Of a stretch of DNA of 64,000 nucleotides, positions 46,200 through 58,201 are shown one piece after another. Made by a program: the position numbers and the translations under genes. Source of the stretch: Botrytis cinerea B05.10 (Eukaryota > Ascomycota > Leotiomycetes > Helotiales > Sclerotiniaceae); assembly GCF_000143535.2 (NCBI RefSeq), contig NC_037315.1:1860001-1924000 (forward strand), written 5' to 3'. How positions within the stretch are numbered: position 1 is the stretch's first letter; each line of letters begins with the position of its first letter. The notes beneath the pieces were generated by a model, which was not told the origin of the DNA, ran no database searches, and saw only the letters and a program-made list of their open reading frames with translations.

Positions 46200-46892
46200 A
46201 TGCCTTTCATGTCCAAATCTTCCTCTCCGTCGACCTTTGCGTCTTTCCCAAAGATGACGGACATTCAGTTGCCTATTCGTGTGGCCCAGTGTGTTGGAAT
46301 CACTGCTGCAGGTGCTCTGGCTGGTGCCAACCTCAGCATTTCTTTCATTGCCGTTCCTCGAATCCTCGAATCCCCACCACACCTTTTACTCAAACAATGG
46401 AACAACATGTTTCAACAAGGAAAGGCGTTTTTCCCATTCGCTTCGTTGATTCCAACGGGATCGTTCTTCTTCCTCGCATATAAACAGACCGATAAACTTA
46501 AGATGAAGTTGTTTGGTGCTGCCGGCGCGCTGGCTTTCGGAATGGTCCCTTACACAGTTTTGTTCATGTTGTATACAAATTCAAAGTTGTTGGGAAAGGT
46601 GGATGAAGCACAAGCAAGTTATGCCAGTCAATCTGGAGGAGATTGGGATGATCTCTCATCTGGGTCTGGTCGCAAGCACAAGAAATCTTCCAAGGACCGC
46701 GAGAGAAGTGATAGAAGTTACAAGAAGAGCTCTTCCAGCAGGAGAAAGGAGGCATCTGACGAAGACGAGGATGTTCGAACTGCTCACGAGCTGGTTGATC
46801 GTTGGGCAATGTTGAACTTGGGAAGAGGTGTTATGATGTTGGCTAGTGCAGCCATTGCTACTTGGACTGTGGTTAGATATTCCAAAAACTAG
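46200..46892 (+). CDS. DUF1772 (anthrone oxygenase-like) membrane protein
   Basis: Intronless frame of 230 residues. It has four hydrophobic segments at about residues 31-53 (VGITAAGALAGANLSISFIAVP), 76-95 (AFFPFASLIPTGSFFFLAYK), 103-126 (LFGAAGALAFGMVPYTVLFML) and 207-226 (GRGVMMLASAAIATWTVV). The motif ANLSISFIAVPRI and LVDRWAMLNLGRG before the last segment are typical of fungal DUF1772 proteins. This superfamily includes anthrone oxygenases such as HypC/EncC. A hydrophilic Ser/Lys/Asp-rich loop (~140-195) is inserted before the last helix, larger than in compact members. There are no polyketide genes nearby, so a biosynthetic role is not supported here. Confidence 0.85.
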   Translation: MPFMSKSSSPSTFASFPKMTDIQLPIRVAQCVGITAAGALAGANLSISFIAVPRILESPPHLLLKQWNNMFQQGKAFFPFASLIPTGSFFFLAYKQTDKLKMKLFGAAGALAFGMVPYTVLFMLYTNSKLLGKVDEAQASYASQSGGDWDDLSSGSGRKHKKSSKDRERSDRSYKKSSSSRRKEASDEDEDVRTAHELVDRWAMLNLGRGVMMLASAAIATWTVVRYSKN

Positions 46893-47971
46893 AGGGATTT
46901 ACGCATTTCCACGACGAGGTACCTACGATAGATGGTTTCACGGATGATGATTATACACGGGTTTGGATATGGATACGGATAGGAGGGCGGTGGTTTTGGG
47001 TTTTACGACTTACATGATAAAATGGGATGATACGAAATACGACATGGCATGAGTTCAATGAAAGAATGGCTTTTTGGATTGGAAAGAAATGATGGATAGT
47101 ATATAGGGAATGCGGAGGATATGTTCGACCTTTGAAATTATATGGGAGTAAAAATCGCGATTAGAAACGCAACTCAACCATTGTTATAGACCATTGGTGC
47201 AGATCAAAATACCAAAAAAAAAACCATTTTTAAGCCTCAATTTCAACTCTTGCACAAATTCACATGTTGATAAGTTACACAGAGAATTCAAGCAGATATG
47301 ATTACCCATGGAAACTCAATTGTCCCGCAAAATCGACAGCAACGGCAATATTGGCAACAACAACAATCACATTCTTCACTCGCCCCTTGCATTATTGACT
47401 CATTCACACACATTATTTGCACAACATTTATTCCGCTGTTATGCATTTCTTCCCGGACGTTCCAGCCCAACATTTTAATGATTTCGTGTTTCTCTTTGTC
47501 ATAACTGGCTGGACCTTGGAAGACACCAGCCATCGATCGCACCGCCACATATGACGCCGGAGCTTTTCAAGCGGGGGATTTACAGGGCAGTCTGGGCAGT
47601 GTCGTCATTCCCCTCACAATCTCATAACGCTTTGTGACGATTGATGTACGCAAAAGGTGGAATTCGATGGAAAATCATTGAAGAATGGCATGCGACCAAG
47701 TTTTCTGGTACCAAGTATTGATGTCGAGCTAGGTGATCTAGATTTGTTCGAATAAGAAAATAGGCAAATATATATATATAAGAATTGAAGCTTTCAGTTT
47801 CTTCTTCTTTTCTCCATATACAAATACATCCCCCTTCAAAAGTTCAATACCCTTACTTTACATATCAATTGGATTACTCCGTCGTTGTTTCCTCCCTTTA
47901 TACACATCATACTCGTACCGTTCTTCGTAATAAGATACCCAAACGACAAAACACAACACAACACATACATA
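46893..47971. other. Intergenic region
   Basis: No gene supported. A CAA/CAG-rich tract at 47335-47372 makes an artificial Cys-rich frame on the minus strand. The last 200 bases form a pyrimidine-rich promoter/leader with a TATATATATATA run near 47769-47781. Confidence 0.5.
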
Positions 47972-49268
47972 ATGCTCGCCTCAAGAACAGCATCAAGAGC
48001 TGCGGCTCGCACAATTCGTGCACCCATTAGACAACAAGCTAGACAGACTAGGTTTGTTTCGACGACACAAGCTGAAGGTGCAAAGGCAGGCGGTGCTTCG
48101 GGCTTTGCAGCGGGCGTTGCTGGTGGTGCGGTGGTTTTGGCTGTATGTATTTATCTCTCTATGCTTTAAGCATGTTTCTACCTTTGAACAATATACTGAC
48201 TCTATGCCTCAGGGATGCTACACATACTACCAATTCTCTGGTGCCAAAACTGTCGTCAACGCTTACTCTTCCACGAAGTCCCAATTCCAAAAAGCTACCT
48301 CAACGCTTTCTGAAAAAGCTCCTGAACCAAATCAAGCTATCAAATGGCTCCGCAATGCCACTTCTTCTTACGCCGCCTTTATCCCTGGTGCACAATCGTT
48401 CCTCGATAGTGCATTCAACGATATTGAGAAGGTGCAAGAAAAACATGGCAAGGAAGTCGATGAGATTGTCAACAAAACATATTCTGAATTGAAGGATATC
48501 AGCAAGAAGGGAGGGCTTGATATGCAAACTGCGGTGCAGAGTTATAATGTGTTGACAAAGGCATTGAGTGAGATTGCTGAGTTAGGGAAGGATTCTCTAG
48601 GAGACATTATGGACAACCACCCACAGATTAAGAAACAAGTAGGGGGTAGTTTGGATCAATTGAAGAGCATGGCTGAGAATTATGGACCGGATGCCAAGAA
48701 AGAATTGGATGATACTTATAAAAAGGTTTCTGAGATTTTTGCTGGAGGTTTGGGTGCCGGGTCGATCGATAAAGTCCGCAAATTGATCCAAGAGAAGAGC
48801 GAGAAGGTTCAGAAGCTTGGAGAACAAGCTTGGAATAAGGGAATGGAGGAGTGGAAACCATATTTGGAAAAGAACCCTAAGGTCAAGGAAATCGTCGAGA
48901 AGAATGCCGATGCTTTGAAATCCGGTAACGTCAAGGAAATCTTTGATCAGGTCAAGAGAGCTATTGAGTCTGGAAACACAGATGATCTTCAAAAATATGT
49001 AAAGGATGCAGGAGAGAAGGCAAAGAACAGTGGATTGGGACAAAACTTTCAACAATACGCTCAACAAGCTGCGAAGATGGCGGGAATTCCCGGATCAGAA
49101 AAGTTGTGGGAGAAATTACAACATTTGCAAGATGTAGCAAAGGACCATGGAGATGAGTTGGAGGGATTGGTAAAGAGTGCTTATGAAGATATCAGTAAGG
49201 TTGTTGAGAAGAAGGTTGCTGAGGCCGAGAAGTTGAAGGGCAAGGTCGAGAAGGATGCTAAGAAATAA
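47972..49268 (+). CDS. Mitochondrial helical-repeat protein (annotated in fungi as calcofluor white hypersensitive protein)
   Basis: Exons 47972..48142 and 48213..49268 give 408 residues; the 70-nt intron starts GTATGT and ends CTCAG. The N-terminus is a classic matrix-targeting peptide (MLASRTASRAAARTIRAPIRQQARQTRFVST: Arg/Ala/Ser, no acidic residues), then one membrane segment (GGASGFAAGVAGGAVVLAGCYTYYQF) split by the intron. The remaining ~330 residues are amphipathic helices rich in Lys/Glu/Ala, with units such as KVREIVEKNADAL-like segments (KVKEIVEKNADALKSGNVKEIFDQVKRAIESG), resembling LEA/apolipoprotein-style helices. It is probably anchored in the inner mitochondrial membrane. The functional name comes from homologue annotation I recall, and evidence for it is thin. 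Confidence 0.8.
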
Positions 49269-50076
49269 AGGGGTAATTTTCATTGGGACGAATGAATGCA
49301 GAATGGTTATGAGTTATGTTGGCTTGCTTGTAATATAATTTGGGCTATGGGTTGCATGGGATTGGGCTGGGCATGACACTGGGATGGAGAACAGAACAGA
49401 ACGAAACGAAAAACGAATAAAAGTAATTAATGATCACTGCTATATTTTCCTGACTTCAAAGTAGAGATGGTCGATGTGATTCTAGACAAAAAGCTGGAAC
49501 TGTTGAATATCTACTAGATACCCAATGCCTGCTTAGAGAGAGGCACGTGAGAGGATTCATATTAGTGGCTTAGGAGCTGCCCCTCATTCTTGAAGTAGCC
49601 TTGCATACCAGCCTTGCAGATCGACGTTTAGCCTTATGGTCCGTGCTCAAGCTTTCCTCGCAACAACTTATCAAACGACATTTCTTATCATTATTACAGC
49701 ACAAAGATATAATCATCATCAATCATCTGCATCTTATTACAGTTAGCAATATCGTTAATATTCTACAAATCAATGATTGTGTCGAAAAAACACCATAGGG
49801 AAGATGGAGGAACAAGAAGTGACAAATCCTCTTCTTATTACAAGTTATGCTGTTCAGACACCAAAAGAAAGAGTACGTGATCAATCCCATCGATTGTCTC
49901 CGGATTGCCATCCCACAATGTATGCTAGACTTTTTGGCTTCATGAAGAGATTTGGGAGCTGCGATGACTTACATATAGCATAATAATTCATCCACCGTGG
50001 GTTAAGCTCAAATTGAGTCGTATGGTCATTTCAGTGTAGTTAACCAGTCAATAAAAACTGCATTTCAACGGGAAAG
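49269..50076. other. Intergenic region
   Basis: No supportable gene. The open frames at 49601-49983 are short and overlap on both strands. Confidence 0.45.
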
Positions 50077-52405
50077 ATGCGACTTTTATCACGCCTTCAT
50101 GGGTCAGTCAAATATCTGCTTTGAAATCATACTTACTACTTATAGTTCTCTTCAAGTGGTCTTCATAGCAAGGATTCTGTTGATCTTCAGACCTCTATCC
50201 ACAAACTCCCGAGCGATGCTAAGACGGCTTCTTTACAAGGTATGCCTCGGCCAGCAACTTGGAGAATGAACTTAGTGGCCTTGTCGCAAAAATATAACGT
50301 ACGTTTGCTGAACATAAAGTTGATTCGTGGTGCTCATTTAACCATAGATGTATTTCGTGGCATATCTGGATACGATACACATTACAAAACCTCAAACGCT
50401 CAAGCAGATTATGCCAGGTGTACCTGACATGATTCTCCGACTACCAAAGTCGAGTAATGCAGGTCCTGGATACGTTTACACATCTCGCCCGCACTGTGTC
50501 AACAACATGATTATTGGCAATCTTGGCAACAAAGAGATATTGCTGTTCTGTTGCGATGATGGAGATGTAACAGCATATTATACGGACCTTCTAGCAGGAG
50601 AGCTTCAACAAACGGTTGAAAGTACACCTTCGTCAATTCCGATCGGTAGCACACAACCGTGAGTATCAAGTTCGATTTCTATATGTGGTCTGTTTCTTAC
50701 TTATTTCAGATTTTTTCTCGAGAACGTCGGGATAAGTGCTTGGGGTCTTGCTATTCATCAAAAGTCGCGCCTGATTGCAGTAAGTTCTAACAACCAAGAA
50801 GTCGTTGTCTTCGTACATGGTACTTCTAGTAGTGAGCCTTGCGATTGTGCTGTGATGGAACCCACATTCGATTCTACCATCGACCCCTGGGCTCTTCGAG
50901 TTGATACCCAGTCACAGAGAACCTTCCCTAAGAACTGCCACTCCAAAGGTTTCAGCTATAATACGGGTGGGACTTATAAAACCTCTTCGTTTCCCTTGAG
51001 ATATTCTTCACGATTTATAAGACGTGATGGAGACCCCGCACTTCGAGGACCATGTCCCCGTAATTTTAGAATTATCCTTAAACCAGCCGGACCTAGTCAC
51101 AACATTCCCGCCATTACTTTTAATGATGACGATGAAACTGGCTTAGCTAAATCGATTATAGCTACTGACATTCTGGGAAGCATGTGGCTGTTAGAAATAT
51201 GGCAGGAGAGCCCTAAATTGATTGGCTTACCTCTTGCACCTGACCCAGGACCCAGATTATCTCAAATGTAAGTATTTTCACGCAGCTTCAAGTGTTCAAA
51301 TAGCCAGGATTACAGGCGGAAAGTGTGAGGCTTTTCCTTTCAACCTAGTTTGACCTCAGATTGTTTGAGAGATTCATATCGTTGGAAACATTGAATTCAG
51401 TTCGAAGGTTGAATTTCTTGAAACATTGAAAGCCCGCATTCAGTCTGCTAGTCTGTACTGTTGAATTTTCATTTTATTATCACTGTGATTTCTAACGAGT
51501 TTTTTAGGGGTTGGGGAGTCATGGCTATACCATTGCGGTATTTCAAGCACTCTCAAAGCTTTCAAGATGCTTTGGGTGAGGAAGATTTGAATAGTGTTTC
51601 TTTTGAGTCCGTTCAGAATATGCTTGGCTCTAGGGTTTGTTTAAATCTTGTTCAAAGAATGAAGCGCTTTGAGCTTTCTAACCCAATTCTGCAAAATGGG
51701 GCAACGATTTTGAACTCCAAAGATAACTCAGGTTACGAACCTATGCTCAGCAACTCGCCGCCAGATCAACTAGGGGGGCTGACTCGACAAAATCATCTCC
51801 CTCCACAAACGACACGATCCGCACAGCCCAGTAATTTCATGAAACACATAAGCGATATGAAAAGTTGTCGCATTGATCCTAATTCTTACACAAGCGATCG
51901 ATTGGTCATCCTTCGAACTTGGATGGATAGCATTGAACTCATCCCTTCTTCGCTACGCATGCCTGCAACCATATGTACGAGGTGCTTTGAAGGTCATCAA
52001 TCACCGAGGGCCTTTGGTGAAACTTTCCATAATATAACTAGGATCAACATGATGGCATTAATACCGGAACTCGCGCTTGTCATTGTTGCTTCTCAAATTG
52101 GCCGAGCAGCTCTTCTGACGCTGTCGATGGTGGACGTTGGTCCCAATTCAGATCCCATTCCCACCTTCCGTATTGAAGGTCTTCTTCCACCTGGTACCAA
52201 GAATAGCCATATTTATAGCGGTTATCAAGGGTCAAATGCTCCACTCCTTGGACTGGCCGTATCTCCGATTCAGAATGGTCATGGGATTGAATTGCAAGCT
52301 GGAGAGAACCCAAAAAGGTGGAGATTGATTATGCAGGGGTATGATCATATTGTCTGGAACTATGAGTTGACTAGGGACGAGCATAATAATTTGCAAATCT
52401 TTTGA
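50077..52405 (+). CDS. Crt10-like protein (ribonucleotide reductase regulator family)
   Basis: Clear exons are ~50146..50298, 50348..50658, 50710..51267 and 51508..52405, with introns of 49, 51 and 240 nt (GTACGT, GTGAGT and GTAAGT donors). The 5' end is uncertain: an ATG at 50077 would need an intron ending TTATAG at 50145 of only about 40 nt. The joined N-terminus reads PRPATWRMNLVALSQKYN then MYFVAYLDTIHITKPQTLKQ, the typical opening of Crt10 proteins. FFLENVGISAWGLAIHQKSRLIAVSSNNQEVVVF follows as a beta-propeller-like blade, and later RGPCPRNFRIILKPAGPSHNIPAI, ILGSMWLLEIW and WGVMAIPLRYFK. In yeast Crt10 affects RNR gene transcription and also acts with a cullin Rtt101 ligase. The 240-nt intron is long for this window. 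Confidence 0.78.
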
Positions 52406-52628
52406 TCTCTGGCGTATTTTGTATATTGGCGCTCTTCGGGGATGGTTCACTTCACAGAGACGGTTTAAAGGTTTTGTAAAATAATACTGATTTAGTTTTG
52501 GATGATATTGGTTATGGTGTTGGTGGTGAGCTCTCAATGGCGATCTATTACATTTTAACTCGCGCGGATTAGGATTTATGGTATTCAGGGGCGGAGTTTG
52601 GTATGGGTTAATTGATAAGTTAAGTTCT

Positions 52629-52647
52629 GGGGGGGGGGGGGGGGGGG
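52629..52647 (+). repeat. Poly-G run (19 G)
   Basis: Uninterrupted run of 19 G. The exact length may be affected by sequencing. Confidence 0.85.
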
Positions 52648-53649
52648 ATTATGAGGCGAGAATTTGGGATATCTAGTGGAGGAAATTTGGGAGCAGGATC
52701 AAGAGATGATCGAGAAATTTAAGTCCTTATTTTCTCGGGGTCTTCAGCTTTCGAAAGATCTTGATATCAAGATTGGCAACCGATACCTAATTTTTATCTA
52801 CCAGATTGAGTCTGTCAAAGAGAGGGGATATTTGGTCGGAATTTACACGATTCTCTAGCTTCAAGGATGTAAATAAGTAGGTGCGCATGGGCAACACAGT
52901 ACATAGCTCCCTCGTCTTGTAAATACTATTCAGACAGAAATTGACTTGATAGTTCCCGTCTGGGATATGGGTTATTCGGTAATAATTGCTCTGTTGATAC
53001 TTGGAAACTGTCTGATGAGCAATGATTTAACTGGATTTGAGAAATATTATCTTCATTGGATGGTCAGAATTGAGATTTGAGGTGGTGGGGTTGGGAGTGG
53101 ATGTGAGATTAAGGATTCATGGGGATGATACCTCCTATTTTGATTTTGATAAGGAAAATGCGTATTGTTTAAGAGGGAATAGGGATAGGTTGTGGGGTGT
53201 GGGGTGTGGATGGATGTGTGAGACGATGAGCAGGTGAGGGGATTGGAGGAGGAGGGCGGTAAGTGGTGGATGTTTTGGGTGCGAGATGAGGCAGTGTAGG
53301 CAGGGTATGGAAGAGAAGGATACTGGGTGCGGACTCGGGAGTTTTGAGATGTTCTTTTAGAATGGGGGAAGGGGGAGGGAGGTTGGTTCTTTGATTCATA
53401 AATTTTTGTAATTATTGTTCTTCTCGAGACTTTGGCGGGATTGCGATGGGGGTTATAGGTATTAGGTTTGTATGCATGTATGTATATATGGATTAGATTC
53501 TGTTGCATCGGGTTTACCTGTAGTTGATTGTATGGATGTAGCTAGCGTGGGGGATTTTTTCTACTGCTGCAACTGTTTTTGTTTTTTTACTCGTGAGGAT
53601 TTGAGGACTTGGGGGTTATTTACTTTTTGTTTTTGTTTTTTTACTTTGA

Positions 53650-53672
53650 GGGGGGGGGGGGGGGGGGGGGGG
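53650..53672 (+). repeat. Poly-G run (23 G)
   Basis: Uninterrupted run of 23 G, following a TTTTTG-rich stretch. Homopolymer length is not reliable. Confidence 0.85.
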
Positions 53673-53734
53673 TTTAAAGACATGTTTGGTTGCTGGGTTA
53701 TAGGGTTGTTGTGAATTTTTCTGCGAGGTCGAAT

Positions 53735-53756
53735 GGGGATGGGGATGGGGATGGGG
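53735..53756 (+). repeat. (GGGGAT)4, G-quadruplex-type tract
   Basis: Four G4 runs each separated by AT fit the G-quadruplex rule exactly. It lies ~60 bases after the 23-G run, at the point where base skew flips from C-poor to pyrimidine-rich. Confidence 0.85.
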
Positions 53757-53770
53757 ATAAGTCCCAGCCT

Positions 53771-55200
53771 AGCTCCTAAATTTTTTGGCGTTTCTTTCGC
53801 TTAATCTTTCTTTCTTCCTTCTTCAGCTAACAGATCTGTTTACTTCTATTTAATCCCACTTTTTAAGATGATTAATAGGCTTCCTTTGGATATAGTGGTT
53901 TTTGTTCTTGTCATCAAGCCATGTAGTTTCGGCTTTTCTGAAGCTGCTGTTCTTGTATTTGGGTTGTTTCGTCCTCTCTGTCCCATTTTTCTTGATTGCA
54001 TTTCTCGATATACTATGCACTTTCATTCTTTGGTATTGAGTTGTGTTTGAAATATACAACATCACTCTATTCATGTTCTACTTTGTAATCTCATCTTCTC
54101 CCTCCTTTTTAGAAGCTTCGGAATCTGTCTCGTCTCTTACTCTCCTCTTGCTCTTTGAAAATATTGATTTGTTCTTAAATATGATCCGTGTATCGGTTTT
54201 GTATTCGCTTCTCAATCCTATAATCTTCTTGGCCAATTCAAGCTTTGTTCTTCTCCACTGCTCTGCATTATTATTACTTTCTCCTCCGCTTCTATCAACG
54301 GTTGCACTCGGAGGCTAGCATGTTTCTTCCCAGCGGGAATCTGTTGCCTTTTTCATGCTAGTTCTTTCATATGATCATGTTTTTTCTCCAGTTTTGCGTC
54401 TTCTTCGTGTCTTTTATTCTTAGGGCGGATATGCTTTTGTTTTTGCTATTTCTCCTTTTCTTTCGAGTCGTTTTTTTTTCTTCTAGGTAATAGACTACGG
54501 CCATTTTTGTTCTAGCTCGACCTTATCGACTTTACAGCGCTACGAGATATTCTGTTAACTTTCTCTAGATTCCCCTCTTCTATCTAGAACGAGATGCTTA
54601 TCGTCTGTAATAATATCTTGGTGCTTCTTTGACTCTAGCATCTTGACCCTGTACCTTTTCTCCCGCACTTGTGCTCTTCTTTTGATCCTTCACATCACTC
54701 CGCTTCGAGTATATATTCTTCTCTTTACTCTCGCAGCTTCTTGCTCAACGACAGTCTATCCCAACTTCTCAATTCCATTCTGACTCCTCTATCCATTCCA
54801 TATCCTTCTCGTTTTCATGATATCCCAACTCAACTCCGCTTTTCGTTCCTCCCTCTCAGATTCTCTCTCGCGCATTTTCCCTCGCGCGGAGTTGCTAGCA
54901 TGATTGAATCACCACTTCACCTCCTCCCCCTCGTTTTGATTTACGCCAAGCATATTTCCATCCCATTCTATTTTTGTACCCCTCTCCAGTCAAAACCTTG
55001 GCGTTGCTCTGAATGCGTATTTCCATTCGCTACCTACTCTCCATTCTTCCACTTCCGCATACATTGCCTTAAGACCATATTTCTCCGCCCGCGATATCGG
55101 GTTTCTTCTCCGCGACACATAGTTGTGGACTTCTTCTTCTTCTTTTTTTGATAATATCTATAAGTGCTGGATCTAATTCTGTGTTTTGATGACACGGAGT
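53771..55200. other. T/C-rich, gene-free stretch
   Basis: From 53.77 to about 55.15 kb the plus strand is heavily pyrimidine-biased (TTC, CTT, TCC words), the reverse of the purine bias just before it. Frames such as 54669-55151 are Ser/Phe/Leu-rich by-products of that bias. It could be a long leader or promoter, but no plus-strand gene follows for 6 kb. Confidence 0.5.
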
Positions 55201-56476
55201 TACAAGCTTGGAGCACCTCCTAATCCGGCGATTTCAGACTGCGATTTCGGAGTGGGAATTTTGTTCTTGCCTCTTCTTGGATTCTTTTCCAAGAAAATCT
55301 GCCTAAATTTATTCGACAATGAGATGTAATGGACTTCAATATCCCGATTTGCAATCCAAAACCTTCGAAACCGCTAGGAGCAGGAAGATATCATCATGTT
55401 TTGTAGCTTATACAGCTTGATGCAATGCAAGATGTCTAGTTCAAATAGCTTCCAACGCTGATTTGAACTTTGCGCTAATCAAACTTTTGATTTAGAGACA
55501 CAAATAATTGCCCCAAAATTCCGCATGGAGTCACAGATTTATACGTCTCAAAATAATACCTCATCTTCATGAATTAAATCAGACGAATCGCATTTTCAGC
55601 ACCATCATCAGCACAAGATCGTGGTTGGGGCTTTCAGTTGTTTAAATTTCTATTGTTCTATACATCAAACCATTTCGACACCCCTAGCCACACTATCTTC
55701 CCACTGACAAAGACCAAGCCAACAACAACCCGATTATCAAGAGTTGGAAGGAATACCACATCCTTTCATGACTAACAACAAGACTATCAGCATTTTTGCA
55801 TAAGCCGACTTCTGGTAGAGGCCTCCCTCCCTCCCAGCTTCTACTCCTATTATACATAGTTCCCGGACACCACCATGATCTCTCCGAATCCCTGGAAACC
55901 GTCCCAAAGTGCAAGACTTAAACGTGTTGTGGTCGAGAGCTGATAGGTCCCACACCATATCTACTTCTTTGCATTCTTAACATGCTCTTTTGGTCGATAC
56001 GTCCAGGGGGATGAGATTTCAACACACCCATAGAAGGCTCAAGAACCAGTGTCCCTGAGATTCTTAAGCGCAACTCTACAAAAGCACCACCATATATTTA
56101 AAAGGGTATTCAGAAACAGGTGCTTCAAGCTCATGATTTACCAATAGCATGCTGGATGGATGGGAGATGGAAAGAGAGTCCTCACCAGCATGGTGGCCAA
56201 TCCTTTTGTCTTGCGAGCAGTTGAGGAAGAGTCATTTGGAGACTCGCAAAATTACTTCACTCCAGGCAAAGACACATCCTGGCTTCTTGATGCCCTTTTT
56301 TTGATCGAGTGGCGCGTCTCGCCTCATGTAAGAGGATTGAACGTAGTGATATCTCTCGTTACAGGTCTCGCAGACCGGAGGTTTTTCGATTATCTTCAAA
56401 GATCTTCGACAAAGCTGTCATAGCTTAGGGTCGAGCTCTCTCAGGGATCCAGGCCCCGAGAAAAATAGGAACTTAG

Positions 56477-58201
56477 GCATATGGTGTTTGGTTGTTGAAG
56501 AAACAGCTTTCAAGCCAGGTCGCACTTATAACCGCAGCAGGTCTCCATATTTGATGGATTCAAGAAGCAAGGAACTCAATCCCCATACCATTTATGGAGT
56601 CAAGACGAGAAAAAAGAGAATGGGATCATGTTTGGCGGGTTAAACATCTTGAGTGTTCGAACTCAAGGGAAAATAAAGCTCGGTAGTTTACTTCCATGCT
56701 TAGGACGGCCGACAGCAGCAGAATATGCTAACATTGCTTCACTGGAGGAGTTGCGCCTGAAACAGAATCTGCGGTTGTCTTGGTAATTACTGTTTTGGCA
56801 CCATGCGTTCCAACCACCTTTTCTGTTCTTAGCCGACCCAGATGTGGAATGTGTCAACAACTGCAATTATTCTACCAAGCGAGCGAGGCTGGTAACTTTG
56901 AAACTATCTGCAGGGAGGTCCCAGAAGTCAGGGCGAATTGTGAGCGAAAGTGGCGAGTTGTCATAATCGTAGCTTGCTGCTCGGTTTTATCACAAAGTGG
57001 CGGTGTATCTGCAGGATAGCTGGCCTGTCAGCAGACAAGCTGTATTGAATCTGCAGTGATAAAGGCTGAGAATGTCGATGCTGAAATTTCTCATGGGCTT
57101 GTCTATTTCACTCTGCAAAACTGAATAACAGGCTGGCGTTAAAAGTCGCAAAATGAACTTGTTCGATAATCTGTGTGTGGAAAACAATCAAATGGAGAAA
57201 ATTCAGGGAAGAGGAAAGAATGATGATGACAGTAGTAGGACTTGCACTAAAGACAAGTCCTACTGCTGTCATAGCCATTCTTTCCTCTTCCCTGAGTTCT
57301 CTACGTTCGACAGTGGTCTGATGTGAGAGCGAGAATTGCCGAAAAATTGGTTGATTTGCTCGCCACCGTGTCCCACTTCCTGAAAGACTCTTTGAAGTAG
57401 GACGTGTCTGTCGGTCGGAAGTGCTGCTCGGGCCAGAAGACCAATCTGATGCGGTCGCACGTTCTGCTTTGACTGGGCATCAGTATTTACAAGGAAACCA
57501 CCACCAGCTCCCCTATGACCTAGCCCGGCCTGCGGAGCCAGAGACATATGGAACCTCACAAGTAGTGGATCTGAGATCTGCTTGGTAATACCGTGTCAAC
57601 TTTCGCCAATTCAAATTTGCCCAATCGATCAAAAAGGGACTTGCAGTTCGCCTTGGTGTGATCTAGTTTACCGACATCTCGGTCCCGTTGCGATTCTCTT
57701 TCAGAGCGGAAAAGCTCCTATTAGTAACAGCAGGTGCTGTTTGCAATGTAAACTTTCTTAAACGTCCAAAATCGAGGAGAAACGAGAGAAAACACATTGG
57801 ATCGGTCATTATCTTTGGCCCAATCGCTGGAAAGAGTACACAGGCCAGATTTTTGTTCGTAGCATTCAGTAAACCTCTGCTGAGGGCAGAGGCCGCAATA
57901 TATAAAATCTGGTTTGTCTCCAAGTACTTTGTGACAAGCTGCTGTTGATGTTGCGAACGATGGGTTTCTAAAAACTCGATCAGATCGTCTTGGCTTTTAT
58001 TGCTATTGGGGATACTGACAAGTATTGGTAAGAGACAAACAAAGCACTGAGAAAGACTTCGCGCAACTATGTCTTTCTGAGGCTGAGGTCAAACGACTGA
58101 AAGAACTTGAAGTATCTGTCGGGCCCGGTGCGCTCTCGACGTCCCTTGGAAATCCGCAGGAAGGGCTAGTTATTTAAGCATATGGTGTTTGGTTGTTGAA
58201 G
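56477..58201 (+). repeat. Dispersed direct repeat, 24 nt exact
   Basis: The word starting GCATATGGTGTTTGGTTG occurs identically at 56477..56500 and 58178..58201, preceded by TTAG/TTAA. A second related pair, GGTATTC(A/G)GAAAC(A/G)GGTG, is at 56104..56122 and 58782..58800, differing by G/A. The region between is not repeated as a whole, so these look like fragments of one shuffled element. Confidence 0.65.
57204..57294 (+). ncRNA. Long hairpin with 40-nt arms (candidate small-RNA precursor)
   Basis: Arms 57204..57243 (begins CAGGGAAGAGGAAAGAATG) and 57255..57294 pair around an 11-nt loop. Of 40 positions, 36 are Watson-Crick, two are G-U and two are mismatches. The pairing extends weakly a few bases outward. 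This is the size and shape of a fungal milRNA/siRNA precursor, or the terminal inverted repeats of a tiny element. Expression is unknown, and either strand could be transcribed. Confidence 0.45.

Larger units (their letters stand above)
52406..53770. other. Intergenic with poly-G tracts and C-depleted DNA
   Basis: No gene supported; the small frame 52664-52858 has no domain. The stretch contains two pure G runs and a (GGGGAT)4 tract (separate entries). From 53040 to 53400 the plus strand is again almost free of C. Confidence 0.6.

Noticed and set aside
47288..47548. Minus-strand frame with a Cys cluster, considered as a second Cys-rich protein
   Set aside because: The Cys residues come from a CAA/CAG-rich simple tract; the rest has no family features.
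52664..52858. Plus-strand frame of 64 residues after the 19-G run
   Set aside because: Short, no domain and no leader; not supported.
54669..55151. Plus-strand frame of 160 residues rich in Ser/Phe/Leu
   Set aside because: It lies in a pyrimidine-biased tract that yields such frames by chance; no domain.
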